A DNA stretch of 64,000 nucleotides from positions 19,592,001-19,656,000 of the forward strand of contig CM055607.1 of NCBI GenBank assembly GCA_029379385.1, given 5' to 3'. Source of the stretch: Quillaja saponaria. Lineage: Eukaryota > Streptophyta > Magnoliopsida > Fabales > Quillajaceae. This document shows positions 47,480 to 58,896 of the stretch, in pieces. The translations under genes were made by a program, and so were the position numbers. Within the stretch, counting starts at the first letter, position 1. The number at the start of each line of letters is the position of its first letter. Below the pieces are notes generated by a model, which was not told the DNA's origin, did not search any database, and was given only the letters and a program-made list of their open reading frames with translations.

Positions 47480-48660
47480 TTAGTGTTACTCAAGTGGCTT
47501 CATCGAGTTTGATGGAGGTACGATTATTATCAATCTTTCATCCCTAATAGCGTTTCAATCGTTAGTCATTCACTCTAAATGTTCTATACTAATTAGTGGC
47601 TATCAACTCTACAATACCGTATGAAAACACTTTGGCAATAATGAATGGTCTAGACCATCTTGACATGAGTTTTCCAGAGAAAAGTTTTAACTAGGAATTG
47701 TAAAGAATGACTTGTTAACCCAGCTCAAAGGGGTTCTTAACAATTATTTGATTATGCAGTCTCTTAGTCTTCTTCTTGTAGAGTTTGGCATTTTCATATG
47801 CATTGAACCTAAGCTCATCCATCTCATTCAATTAAATTAGTCTCTTTTTGCTAGTGGTTGGATAATCGAAGTTCAACTTTTTTATTGCCCAATAGTCATT
47901 ATACTCTAACTCAACCAATAAATGGCAAGCCTTGCCAAAAACCAGCAGAAAGGGAAACATACTTAAGGTCTTGTAGGCTGTATGGTATGCCCATAATGCA
48001 TCATCCAATCTCTTGGACCAGTCCTTTCATGAAGCACATACCGTCTTCTCTAAGATCCTCTTCATCTCCTAATTGAAGACCTTAGTTTGTCCACTTATAT
48101 GTGGATGATATACTAATGTAAAATTTTGAGCCACCCCATATTTAGCAAGAAGAGCTCCCACCTGTTTGTTATAAAAGTGAGACCCTCTATCACTGATAAT
48201 TGGGGTGTGCCAAAGAGTATAAAAAAGTTCTTTTTCAAGAAGTTGGTCTTGACTTTGGAGTCATTAGTTGGCACATCAATGGCTTCAACCCACTTATATA
48301 TGTAACCCACAGCACAAGAATGTATTGATTGGTGTATAAGGAGATGAATGGACCCATGAAGTTTATCCCCTATACTGCCCATCCTTTGGCATCTTATTCC
48401 TCCTGGATATATTACCCATCCTTTGGCACCTATCACATTTAGAAACAAATTCATTAGTATCCTTAAATAATGGCCAATAAAAACCTTATCAGAGCACTTT
48501 TGCAACTATTCGGCTCTTCCCAAAATGACCTCCATGCTTTGAAGCATGACAATGGTGAAGTACATTCTCTGCCTCTTCTTGAGAAAAATCTAATCAGCAC
48601 AAGGCTTAAACAAGAAGGGGTCACCCCAAATAAAAAATCTTATATGTGTAAAAACTTTTT
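47480..48660 (-). pseudogene. Athila integrase
   Basis: 48113-48505 includes YIYKWVEAIDVPTNDSKVK, NFLKKNFFILFGTPQLSVIE and WELFLLNMG. This is the Athila integrase core with the usual DGG region altered to VIEGLTF (Asp to Glu). Leftward, HPHISGQTKVFN replaces the usual GQVEVSN, so the catalytic Glu is Lys. It ends with the LWAYHTAYKT block near 48000 and the ILYNS/SGKLMSRWSRPF block near 47650. It is inactive by these substitutions. Confidence 0.82.
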
Positions 48661-48750
48661 CTTTTCTTGAGAAGTTAAGTTAAAAGGAAAAATCTTGTTA
48701 ACTAAATAGTTGACAAAGTCAGCATACCAGGGCAATGGTTTATGATCAAC

Positions 48751-50060
48751 TTAGAAGAGTTGTTTATTCAGAAAGGTTTCAATTATGAGAGTGGGCTCAG
48801 TCATTTTACATTTTCCTTCCAGCCTTGATAAGTGATCAACTAGATTTTTAGAGCCCTCTTGGCCCCTTATCTCCAAGTCAAATTCTTGTAGTATCCAAAT
48901 CCACCTTATCAACCTAGGCTTTACATTCTTTTTTTCAATCAAATACTTAATAGCATAGTGGTTAGTAAAAACAATAACAAAAGTTCCGATAAAAAATAAG
49001 ATCAAAATTTATCAAGAGTAAATACTACTGCTAAAAGTTCTTTATCAGTCATGGTATAGTTTAATTGAGCACTATTTAAAGTTTTGCTAGCATAGTATAT
49101 AAAGTAAAAAATATTTTCTTTTTTTTGCCCTAAAACTGCTCCTAACCTATAGTCACAAGCATCACACATCAATTCAAAGGGTAGGTTCTAGTTTGAGGTT
49201 AATATTGTTTGGGCAGTTATCAATCTATTTTTCAGCTCTAAAAATGCAACAAGACATTCATCATCAAATATGAATGGGGTGTCTTTTCTAGGAGATTACA
49301 AAGTGGTTTGTATATTTTTGAAAAGTCTTTTATAAATCTCCTATAGAACCCGATATGGCCTAGGAAGGTTCTTATTCCTTTTATTGAACTAGGGGAGGTA
49401 ACTTTTCTATAGTTTATATCTTAGCTCGATCTATCTCAATTTGCTTGTTAGACACCTTATAGCTTAGAACTATACCTTCTTATACCATGAAATGGCACTT
49501 CTCCTAATTTAAGACCAAATTGGTCTCTTTATATCTTTCAAGCACTATAGTTAAATTATAAAGACATTCATCATAGGAATCACCTAAAATAGACTAGTCA
49601 TCCATAAAAACTTCAAGCCCTTGCTTTACCATATCGGTGAAAATGGCCAACGTGCACCTTTGAAAGGTGGTCGAACCATTGCATAGACCAAAAAGCATCT
49701 TTCTAAAGGTAAAGGTGCCATAGGGGCAAGTAAATTTAGTTTTTTTCTTGGTCTTCTGGGGTAATAGTAATTTGATTATATCCCAAATAACTATCTAAAA
49801 AGCAATAATAATCCTTACCTCCTAATTGGTTTAGCATTTGATAAATGAATGGAAGGGGAAAGTGGTCCTTCCTTGTAGCTTTGTCAACTTTCGGTAGTTC
49901 ATGCATATCTTTCCTCTACTAACGGTTCTTGTAGGAATGAGTTCATTATTTGTATTTGCAATAACTGTCATCCCTCATTTCATTAGTACATATTGGATAG
50001 GACTTATCCAATGACTATCTGAAATTAGATAGATAATTCTAGCATTTAACCACTTGATTA
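48751..50060 (-). pseudogene. Athila reverse transcriptase and RNase H
   Basis: VKQGLEVFMDD then a stop and LGDSYDECLYNL (about 49640-49560) mark the RT active site, with the FMDD pair present. LGQKKENIFYFIYYASKTL follows near 49130-49070. RNase H ends in the open stretch 48751-49005 with [38 protein letters not shown] and [11 protein letters not shown]. Stops are numerous between 49010 and 50060. Confidence 0.85.
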
Positions 50061-50575
50061 TTTGCTTTTTCACCACCTCTTTCATTATGGGATTAAGCCT
50101 CCTTTGATGCTTTATTGTAACTTTATGATTATCCTCCATGAGGATCTTGTGCATGCAAAAGGAAGGGCTTATACCCTTAATGTCAGCAATTGTCCATCCT
50201 ATTACTCTTTTGTGTTATCTCAATACACGAAGAAGTTTGTCTTCCTTCATGTTAGTAAGAAAAGAAAAAATAATAATAGGCAAAGTAGATAAGGGACCAA
50301 GAAAAGCATATCTTAGATGGTTTGGTAATGGTTTCAACTCCAAGCTTTGACCCGGATGGGGTGGATGGTGGTAAATCTAGATTTTCAATTCTTTAATTTG
50401 GTTTCAACATATATGGTGATGCATCCAATAATTTCATACACTCCCTAAAATCATCATATTCTTTTATAGTGTGTGAAATTATTGAAACTTTAAGAGGGTC
50501 ATTTAGATGTTCTTCCAAAAACACCTCTTGAACAAGGTTGCTCACCATGTCAATTACTAAGCATTCTTCGTGATC

Positions 50576-51106
50576 TTAAGGAAATTTCAAGAATTGAAAA
50601 ACATTAAATTTAATCTCTTGATCATTTACCTTCATGGTGAGTTCACCTTTTTGGACATCAATTAGTATCCTACCAGTAGCTAGAAAAGGTCTTCCTAATA
50701 TAAAAGGTACATCCCTATCCTCTTCTATGTCTAGAACGAAATAAGCAGGGAAGATTAATATGTCCACCTTAATTAGAACATCCTCTACAATTCCTCTAGG
50801 GCGTGTGAGTGATTTATCTGTTAATTGTAAAGTTACTGATGTTAGTTTTACTTCACCTATTCCCAATTTTTGATAAATTGATAGAGGCATTAAATTTATA
50901 CTAGCTCCTAAGTCATAAAGTGCCTTACTAAAGTGTTGTGTGCCTATGGTACAAGAAATAGTGAAACTACCTAGATCTTTCAATTTGGGTGGTAGCTTCA
51001 TTTGAAGTATAGCACTGCACTCCTCAGTAAGTGCAACGATTTCATGATCACCAAGCTTTCTCTTCTTGGATAGAATATCCTTCATGAATTTTGCATAGCT
51101 TGGCAT
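50576..51106 (-). CDS. Athila retropepsin region, longest intact piece
   Basis: This 176-codon frame is the best preserved part of the element. It contains MPSYAKFMKDIL, LPPKLKDLGSFTI, the active-site block ALYDLGASINLMPLSIYQKL and VPFILGRPFLATGRILIDV with LTMKVNDQEIKF. The D-x-G-A motif is intact as DLGAS. The enzyme would process the retrotransposon polyprotein, although flanking frames are broken. It is part of gag-pol, not a separate gene. Confidence 0.88.
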   Translation of the reverse strand: MPSYAKFMKDILSKKRKLGDHEIVALTEECSAILQMKLPPKLKDLGSFTISCTIGTQHFSKALYDLGASINLMPLSIYQKLGIGEVKLTSVTLQLTDKSLTRPRGIVEDVLIKVDILIFPAYFVLDIEEDRDVPFILGRPFLATGRILIDVQKGELTMKVNDQEIKFNVFQFLKFP

Positions 51107-51109
51107 TTA

Positions 51110-52680
51110 TTCAAGAGTTTCAGTAAAGGCAATGTTTATATGGAGCTTCTTAAGCACATCCAGACATTTCTAGCATTACTCATCCAATTTTTGCTTGTAG
51201 AACCTTTGTGGAATGGAAGAAGAAGATTTGACCTTTAAGGTTTAGCAACTACCTTCTTTTCCTTCTTCTTTTCTATAACTTTAGTAGGTACTTCTTCTTT
51301 AGTAGGAGATTTAGGAGCTTCATTAACTTGTATTTTCTTCTTCTGCACCGCTAACTCCATCCCACTCCTAAAAGTAATTGCCTTACAATGTTCTTTACCC
51401 TCCTTCTATAGGTTGGCCTTGGTATCACTAGGAAAGGCACCATAAGGTCTATTAGTCAAAGCATTTGCTAGCTGCCCAATATGTGTCTCTAATATTCTAA
51501 GGAGGGTTTCTTTTCAAGGGCTACTTGCCTTTGTAGAGCTTGAAATCCAAGAGATGGATAAGACCTAGCAGCTTGTGAACCTTAGTTATTCCCACCAAAG
51601 TTTGGGTGGTTTCTCCACCCCAGATTATATTTGTTGGAATAGGGGTTGTTTTGGTGGTTAAAATTCTAAACATATTGAACTGCTTCAATACTTGGGCATT
51701 GGTCCATGGTATGATCTTCACCACAAGCTTCACACACTAAGACAAGCGGATTTAGACTATTATTACACCTTAAAATTATCTAACCTCTTTATCAACCCAA
51801 CCACTTATGTCTTTAAGGTAGTAATGGTATCAAGTTCATGAATTCTAATAACTCTACGAGATGTTAACCTTTTAGACGGCCATCAATAAGAGTTTGAGGT
51901 CATCATTTCCAAAAGATCATAGGCATCATCAATTGTTGTTCTAGTTTGGTTTCCCAAACCATTATAAAAAGTATGCACTTGTAGCCCTTAGGAATGCCAT
52001 GATGTGGGCACTTTCTCAAGTCTTTATATCTCTTCCGTGCCTTATAAAGAGATTCTTGATTATGTTAAAGGAATGATGTGATTTCATTCCTTAGCTCGAT
52101 GGTTTTTATGGGAGGAAAGAATTTGGCCAGAAATTTTTATGCCATGTCTGACCAAGTGGTGATGGAATATTGAGATAATGAATACAGCCAACTTTTTACC
52201 TTGTCTCAAAGTGAGAAAGGAAAAAACCTAAGGATAACTACATTATTAGAGATGTCATTGTACTTAAATATGTTACACAATTCCAGGAATGAGACTAGAT
52301 GGCATGGGGGTCATCACTCGATAATCCCTCAAACTGAGTATATTGTTAGATCATCTAGATTGTGCCTAGTTTGATCTCAAAGTTATTTGTAGCAATGGTT
52401 AGTCTTTATATGATAGAGTAGAAGCCTTGCACAAGAAGGACAACATAATCCCTCAATATCTTGGTTTCATGAGCTTCTTGATCATCAACCATTGAACTAG
52501 AGTGTTTTGGGACTTGATTCTTTCTTAATTTTCTAAGCATTCTTTCGATCTCGAGATCGTATAGTAATAGTTCCAAATCTCTAGTGTGTTGCACACAATG
52601 TCAATAACACCTAAAATCAAAGGTAAGAACTTGAATTAAAATCAAGTAAGCTTATAATGATATTAACAAATAAACTAAAT
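51110..52680 (-). pseudogene. Athila gag
   Basis: Fragments in order from the right: TLEIWNYYYT near 52580, then the PF03732-type block, with LQVHTFYNGLGNQTRTTID near 51975-51920 and DLLEMMTSN and WWPSKR after it. A zinc knuckle CEACGEDHTMDQCPS is at about 51735-51690 (CX2CX3HX4C), followed by GWRNHPNFGGNN near 51615. A Lys-rich linker precedes the protease. Stops and shifts are frequent. Confidence 0.8.
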
Positions 52681-52685
52681 TTATT

Positions 52686-52702
52686 CCTCAGCAATGGCGC
52701 CA
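52686..52702 (-). other. Athila primer-binding site
   Basis: TGGCGCCATTGCTGAGG on the minus strand differs at a few positions from the TGGCGCCGTTGCCGGGG site described for Athila/Calypso elements (tRNA-Asp complement). It sits a few bases inside the 5' LTR. Confidence 0.85.
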
Positions 52703-52708
52703 AAAACT

Positions 52709-54236
52709 TTAAAAAGATTTAACAAATGCAAGCACACGTATCATTCTCAAGTGATATAGTAATAAGTAGAGATCGTTCTCACGAGGAATAATTTACTTTT
52801 TAATGCTAATTACCAATATGATACAACCTAATTCTAATCAAGTTAATGTAAATTTAGAGGTTTTTATTCGATTAATAAAAATAAAAACTAAGCCTAGGTT
52901 CACAAAATCCCTCACACTACACGTTATTAACTTTAATTCAATTCAATTTATGCAATAGCTTAATAGTATCCTAAATTTCTTAATCAATTACTAGCATATT
53001 CCTATGTCTAGCAATTATGTATTTTCCTTAGTCTAATTCCCTTTATTTTTATGAGAATTATTTTAAGGCAAACTCATTAAGAACCAATCTTCTGGTTACT
53101 ATGGTAAAAGAGTATATTCCTATCTCTTCAATAAATTAAATCATATGAACAACGTAAACATAAGTTATATTGCCTAAGGCTAATCCAAAGACTAACTCTT
53201 CCAAGTCAATTCCAGAATTCCTAATCAATCTAACTGGTTATTAATCAATTAGAAGTACTAAGAACAAGGCAATATAAATATTAAAGGTAAAACATGCATT
53301 GAATTAAAATTAAAGCCACATCAACTACATGTGAGTTCAATCATTACCCCTAGAATATGACTATTCTATACCAACTACTAGAAATATAAACAATAAAAAC
53401 ATAACCATTACAAGTAAATTGAAAATAAGAAGAAGAGAACAAAAACTAGAAGTTGGCATGGCTTCGGGTCTCCTTTCGCTCCTTAGCACTCTCTATCACG
53501 AGCTTTGGTATATCTCAAAACTTTAGCTTTCTCTTTTATTTATAGACCTTTTCCTCTTAGTTTAATTAAAATAGGATTCTTCTAAATATGTATAGGTGTC
53601 GTGGCGTGTGTGTATTTGGCACTGTGGTGCTGAAGGTTCTGCTTAATCCCATTAGGATTCCATCTTCTCCCGCCATGACTTCCTATATATTGGCACTGCG
53701 GCATTAATCCTTTGCATGGTTTATGAAAGTTTTCATTAGATTGGCATTGCGACTTCAGAATCAAAGCGCCACAGCTTATCTTTCTTAACGATTTTTTTAG
53801 GCAGATTAACTTTGTCAAGCCCCGACTTCAGTCACCAGGCTCCATGGCTTCCAACTCACTGACTTATTTGCTTTTCCTCCTTTTTGTTTCAGTACCGCTA
53901 AGGTCTCTTTGCTCAATCCCATCTTAATTATGCTGGGACTAAGGTCTCTCTGACTTTTTCATCAAATTCTTCCTTTTGTAGTGCCGCAGCTTCATATTCT
54001 TCAGTGTCTTGGCACTTATTGAAATCCAAGGCTTCTTTCACCACAACTAGGACACTACAAAAACACCTAAAACAAATTAAATACCAAAATTCATAAAAAC
54101 TACTCCTAATTAAGGTAAAAACTATACAAAGCTCTTAAAACAACTAAAACACTATATTTGACTAATATTCTAACTCAAAACTCGAGGATTTAGTAAAACT
54201 ATGAATTAAAAGCATAATGAATTTGTAGAGTTATCT
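52709..54236 (-). repeat. Athila 5' LTR (right)
   Basis: It pairs with the left LTR over its whole length: CAAATGCAAGCACACGTAT, ATCGTTCTCACGAGG, CTAAGCCTAGGTTCA, CTTTCGCTCCTTAGCACT and TAGACCTTTTCCTCTTAG. On the minus strand it starts AGATAACTCTAC, so the initial TG has mutated to AG. Confidence 0.9.
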
Positions 54237-54241
54237 CCATC

Positions 54242-55210
54242 CTATAAGGTGCCTTAGAGATTGGAGAAATTCCAGGAAGCAAATCAATGGCAAACTCCAC
54301 CTCCCTCTCAAATGGTAATCCAGCTAAATCCCTAGGAAAGATCTCTGGAAAATCCTTTAATACTGGGATTTGACTCAACTCTGTATTCTTTTCTTTCACC
54401 TTATTCAGAAAGGCTACGTACCCTTGACACCCTTACAAAATCATCTTCCTAGCTTACAAAGTAGATATCATACAAGGACTAACTACTAGTTTACATGCAT
54501 AACTCATAATTTCAGGTAGCTTCACTACCTTATTCCCATAATCTAGGACTGCTTATTGTTCAGTAAGCTAGTCCATTCCCAAAATGACATCAATGTCACC
54601 TATTAAAAGACAAATTAAGTCAGGATAACTCAATCTGCCTTGTACTTCTAACTCACAATCTTGGCATACTTCTTGAGTAACTACAGATTTTCCTATAGGG
54701 GTTTACTATAAGATTATTGTAAGGCATTCTCCTAATCTCTAATCCATTCAACTTCATACAATTCACAAACACAAATTAGTGGGTTGCCTTAGTATTAAAT
54801 AAATATACAACTTTCTTCCTATTTAATAAACACTCACATATCCAAGTATTTAGATCACCCTCAGCCTTCTCCTTGTTAACTACAAGACTCTGCCTAAAGT
54901 AGCAAGCCTTTTTGGTGCCTTGAAGTCTCTACCCTCTGGACAAGCCCTAGCCATATGTCCATCTTTGCCATACTTAAAACACTGAGTGCTTCCTTACCAT
55001 AATACCTCCCATACTTGACAAATTGCTAACTTCCCTGAAACTGATTTCCTATTGATTTACCCTGCCATATCCTTTATCTTGCCTCTAATTGCCAGACCAA
55101 ACCTTTTCTTATTACTTCTATTTCTTTAAGCTTCTCTATCCTTTTTTGAATCCTCATACCTCTTCGTTCTTTCCATCTCTTTCTCCTTGCAAATCCTCTT
55201 TAATCTTAGA
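54242..55210 (-). pseudogene. Gypsy C gag end, protease and RT start
   Basis: 54399-54199 reads VLKDFPEIFPRDLAGLPF, EVEFAIDLLPGISPISKAPY, the standard start of gypsy RT. Its last 14 residues run into the Athila LTR. To the right are DIDVILGMDWLTEQ near 54590-54550 (protease end) and a knuckle QCFKYGKDGHMARACPEG near 54975-54920, with the second Cys changed to Tyr. The gag part EKEMERTKRYEDSKKD lies near 55185. It is truncated at about 55210. Confidence 0.82.
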
Positions 55211-55780
55211 TTCGTATGTAACCAATTTTATAGATTAATTCCATATATATATAGTTCTGAAATTTAAATTAAGAATTTATACCTCAATTCAACTAACACT
55301 TGAAATCCTTCTATGTACCTCTTGATCGTACATGCAATGGTAAATCTAGACTTATTCACCTAATTATTACACATTATGGCGTATATTCTTCTAGTTCTCT
55401 TGTTGGCATTTGTCACATTCTTCCATCTCATTATTACTTCTATTTATTATGCTATAAATACATCTTTAGCCTAGTCTTGCCACCTAGACCATGCTCCATG
55501 CACCACCTTGCACTTTCATGCAAACTACCCTTCAAAACCATGTATTAAAACCATGGTTTCATAAGACATCATAATTCTTTAATAAATATTATTTTTTCCC
55601 CCATTAATGCATAATTCCACCAAAAATTCATTCCTTTCCCCTCAATATCTATTCTTTTCATTTTAGTCCTTCATTTCCTAATTTTCAATTTAATCCATCA
55701 TATCACCTATTTTCAATTAAACTTTTAATTTATAACTCTTTTTCGTACGTTGAACTTATACTGGACAATTACAATTTCTA
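55211..55780 (-). repeat. LTR fragment related to 32545-34285
   Basis: Blocks shared with the earlier LTR include CTCTTGATCGTACATGCAAT, TTTGTCACATTCTT, ACCATGGTTT, TTAATGCATA, CTTTTCATTTTAGTCC and TTATACTGGACAATTACAA. It directly follows truncated gag of gypsy C, so it may be what is left of a 5' LTR. It fades by about 55780. Confidence 0.6.
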
Positions 55781-56219
55781 CTGAGAACTTATGAAATAAA
55801 TGACTAAATAATCAAATGGTTAACAAAGTACAATAAATACTAGATGATTAAAAAGTGGACTCATGATGTGAACTAAGATAAGAGTTGAACTAAAAGAGCA
55901 TGAAACAAGGAAAGTAAAGGTTGTAGTAACACGGTTGTAAGTAACTTCTATAATGAAATTATGATTGAATTCAACAAGCTAAATTGATAGGTAAATGGAA
56001 CATAATGAACCAAGTTGAATAGTAATCCTTTAATCAAACACATTCACAGTCAATAAATTTCTTAATAATACAACAAGTTTATTGATAATTTAAATATTCA
56101 AGATGAACTAAGAGAAATGTTGTATTGTTGCTTCGGGGGAGCTATTGTGGCCATGGTCTAGCTTATTTTTGATGCCAGTCAATGTCCCCAATTCAGGTTG
56201 TGACATTAACTTTGTCTAA
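55781..56219. other. AT-rich DNA, nothing recognised
   Basis: No gene or repeat boundary was recognised between the LTR fragment and the MITE. Confidence 0.5.
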
Positions 56220-56613
56220 GGAATAGTTTGGTTTTGTGTTTGAAAATCAATTTTTTAGATAATTGATTTTGCTAGTAAAGATTATGGAAGAATTGATTTT
56301 AGCATAATATGTTGTGTTTTAGCTAGTTATCTAAAAATGTGATTTTGAATCATAAGAATATTAAAAATAAATAAATAAATAAATTTAGGGTATTTTTGTC
56401 CAAAAAATAATATAAAAATTGTTCTTGTATTTTTCTAGAAGTGTGTTTTGGAAAAACTACACATAAGTAGCTTCTAAGAAATGGGTTAAAACAATGTTGG
56501 GCATTTGAGCAAAAGTGATTTTCAGTTTCAACCAAACATGCTACTATACAATCTGAATGTAATTTTTAGCTCCAGATGCCAAACATGTTTCAAACGAAAA
56601 ACCAAACTAGCCC
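56220..56613. mobile_element. Tourist-like MITE
   Basis: The left end GGAATAGTTTGGTTTTGTG and the right end, read on minus, GGGCTAGTTTGGTTTTTCG form terminal inverted repeats that continue as GTTTGAAA. Flanking bases are TAA on the left and AAA on the right, near the TWA duplication of PIF/Harbinger elements. It has no coding capacity and is about 394 bp long. Confidence 0.7.
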
Positions 56614-56835
56614 AAAATCCATTAGTACTTGAAATCAAGTCTACTTTTTGTTCCTCAAAGAGATTTAAGAAAATATTTTTCTTAATCTGTTTCACTTTAC
56701 AAAGATTAGTGGAACAAGAAATATTTATCTTAAGAGGTCATGGGATATCATCATCTTTACTGAAGATGATGAATTCTTTGTCTATTATTTATCTATCTTC
56801 ATATCACCTATGTATCATTATTTTTACAGCACAAG

Positions 56836-57046
56836 TGTAATGACATCAAAACATGTAGATTCACATATAAGGTAATAAGATGATCTCAAGTCAAATGATC
56901 ACTTATACCCTTAACACTTTGTGAACTTCCATTGACACATGAGTAAAGATTCCAACTAGTTTCTTAATGTGAGTTAATTTTGTGTACTTATTTAACTAAC
57001 AAGCACTCATATGTTTGTCTAAACATAATCATGCTTGTACTTATGG
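56836..57046 (-). repeat. Inverted copia LTR fragment next to the copia LTR
   Basis: This segment is the reverse complement of about 57305-57512 of the adjacent LTR. ATGACATCAAAACA matches the reverse of TGTTTCGATGTCAT, and CATATGTTTGTCT with CATAATCATGCTT matches AAGCATGATAATGTTGAGAC. It ends one or two bases before the LTR start at 57048. Confidence 0.82.
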
Positions 57047-57047
57047 G

Positions 57048-58896
57048 TGTTAGTATTGGTGTCCAAGAGTCAATCAATGGTTGGTTGTACTGACACTTCA
57101 TTTGAATTTAAAGGATGTAATAATATTAATTAGGCATTCTCTAATATTGTATTTAATTGAGATTTATATAACCATATTTAAAGTCCCTAGAATAATAACT
57201 ATGTATGCTTCATTATAATGTTGATAATAAAATGGGGATATATATGATTCTTTGAGACTAGTATATGTTGCCTCATTCTCTTATAAAGCAAGTAATGATC
57301 TCATAAACTATAAGCATGATAATGTTGAGACAAACATATGGGTGCATTTTAGTTGAAAAAGTACAATGAATTAACCCAACACGAGAAACCATGTTGTGTT
57401 TTTACTCACATGTCAATGGTAATTCTCAAAGTGTTAGTACTTTAATCCTTTGACTTTAGATCATCTTATTACCATATATGTGAGTCAATGTGTTTCGATG
57501 TCATTTCCCTTATCCTATAATAAGAAGAATACATGGGTGATTATTAGATATGTAGTGAAGCATATGAAAGTATATGAATGATGCACAAAAAAATTCATCA
57601 TCCTCAATGAAGATCACAAATATCCTATGGCCTATTGAAAGAGATTGAGAAAATTGTTTTCTTGAATATCTTTAAGGAACAAAACATGAACTTAGTTTGA
57701 AAGTACTAATGGATTTTGACAAAGATAGGGTTGACACAAAAATCCATGCCATATGTCTAACTCAGGATATGATTGATAAAAGATTGAATTACATGGTAAA
57801 CAAGCACTAAAAGGTTTGATCAATGATCTTAGCTGCACTTGTACTTGGGTGGTCATGGTACATTTATAAATGTCAATCTTGATCTATAAATGTTATTTGG
57901 TTAGCTTGACAAAACCATAGTTAAATTAAAAAATACTTAAATTTAACCATATTTCTTAGGAAATATCCAATACGTTTATTACCAACATACGAGAAAACCT
58001 AATGGGTTACACATTTTAATTTACTTAGGTTAAGAACCTAAAAGGATTAATGGTGTCTTGAAATTAATATTTAAGCAAACACATAAGGGTAAAAAGGTAA
58101 TTGTAACTTATTTATTTATGGCAAGACTTCTTTTCTTGAACATCAAGAAATATCTAGTGGGAATACAAATTCGATTTGGAAAAATAATTGGATTTAGGCT
58201 ACTAGGAGTACAAAGGCGCATTAGTAATCATAATAGGATTATAGGTTACTAAAGGAGGTTTGGGCCTTAGCCTTTAGGTTTAAATGAAACCCTAAATATG
58301 GAAGAATTATAACGTTAAGCCCTAGCTGCACCTCATATGTACACAAGCTAAGCATTTTTGGCTACAAGCTAAGCAAGTGAATCACAAGTGACACCTTTTG
58401 TGTGAGTATTTGGCCAAGATAGAAACCAAGTGCAAGAAGGAGTTCTTGACCGTCTCTCTTCCTTAGCTGTGACACCCTTACCTTGAAGCAAAGGAGTTTT
58501 TCTTCAAGGACAATCCTTCATTGACAGGTCAACCAATTGTAAGCTAGCACGTAACGTAAGGGTAAATTGGTTACTTCAACCCTTTACGAAAAGGTAGAAA
58601 GTTTTAACCTATCAAGTGTGTGAACTATTTCATTATAAGCATGTTCGTTTGAATAGCTTACTAATCTTTGATCATATTTTGTGTTTGATTGGGAGAATCA
58701 TTTTGAAAATTTGTGGAAGAACTCTAAGCTTCCTTACTAAACAATCAAACTACTTGTATTAAGAAAGAGTCAAAAGGTTAGTTTAATCTTTAGCTTTCAT
58801 GTTATATATTTAATTGAATGCCTATGTTCTTGGTTTGGAAAAGTTATTATTATTCCCTAGGTATACATAGGATGCATGACCCCAAGATTCCCAACA
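57048..58896 (+). repeat. Copia 5' LTR (copy 2)
   Basis: It starts TGTTAGTATTGGTGTCC and probably ends CCAAGATTCCCAACA, giving TGTT...AACA ends. It is collinear with the split LTR at 20327-27885. No good primer-binding site follows 58896, so the end is provisional. Confidence 0.7.

Larger units (their letters stand above)
43396..54236 (-). mobile_element. Athila-like Ty3/gypsy element with both LTRs
   Basis: Two LTRs (43396-44902 and 52709-54236) bound gag, protease, RT, RNase H, integrase and an env-like region, read right to left. The PBS is TGGCGCCATTGCTGAGG, the tRNA-Asp-type site of Athila/Calypso elements. The polypurine end (GACTAGCAAAATATTAG then TTTAGGGATG) lies next to the left LTR. 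Five-base target duplications are TCATC (43391-43395) and CCATC (54237-54241). LTRs differ visibly, about one change per ten bases in stretches I compared, so the insertion is old. Total length is 10.8 kb. Confidence 0.92.
40597..55210 (-). mobile_element. Ty3/gypsy retrotransposon C, chromovirus-like, split by an Athila element
   Basis: Its right part (54242-55210) carries gag end, protease and the start of RT. Its left part (40597-43390) carries the rest of RT, RNase H, integrase and chromodomain. The insert at 43396-54236 with TSD TCATC/CCATC separates them. Joining the parts across one TSD copy restores the APYRM-TPVKLKEL region of gypsy RT. Frames are interrupted by several stops. Confidence 0.88.
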
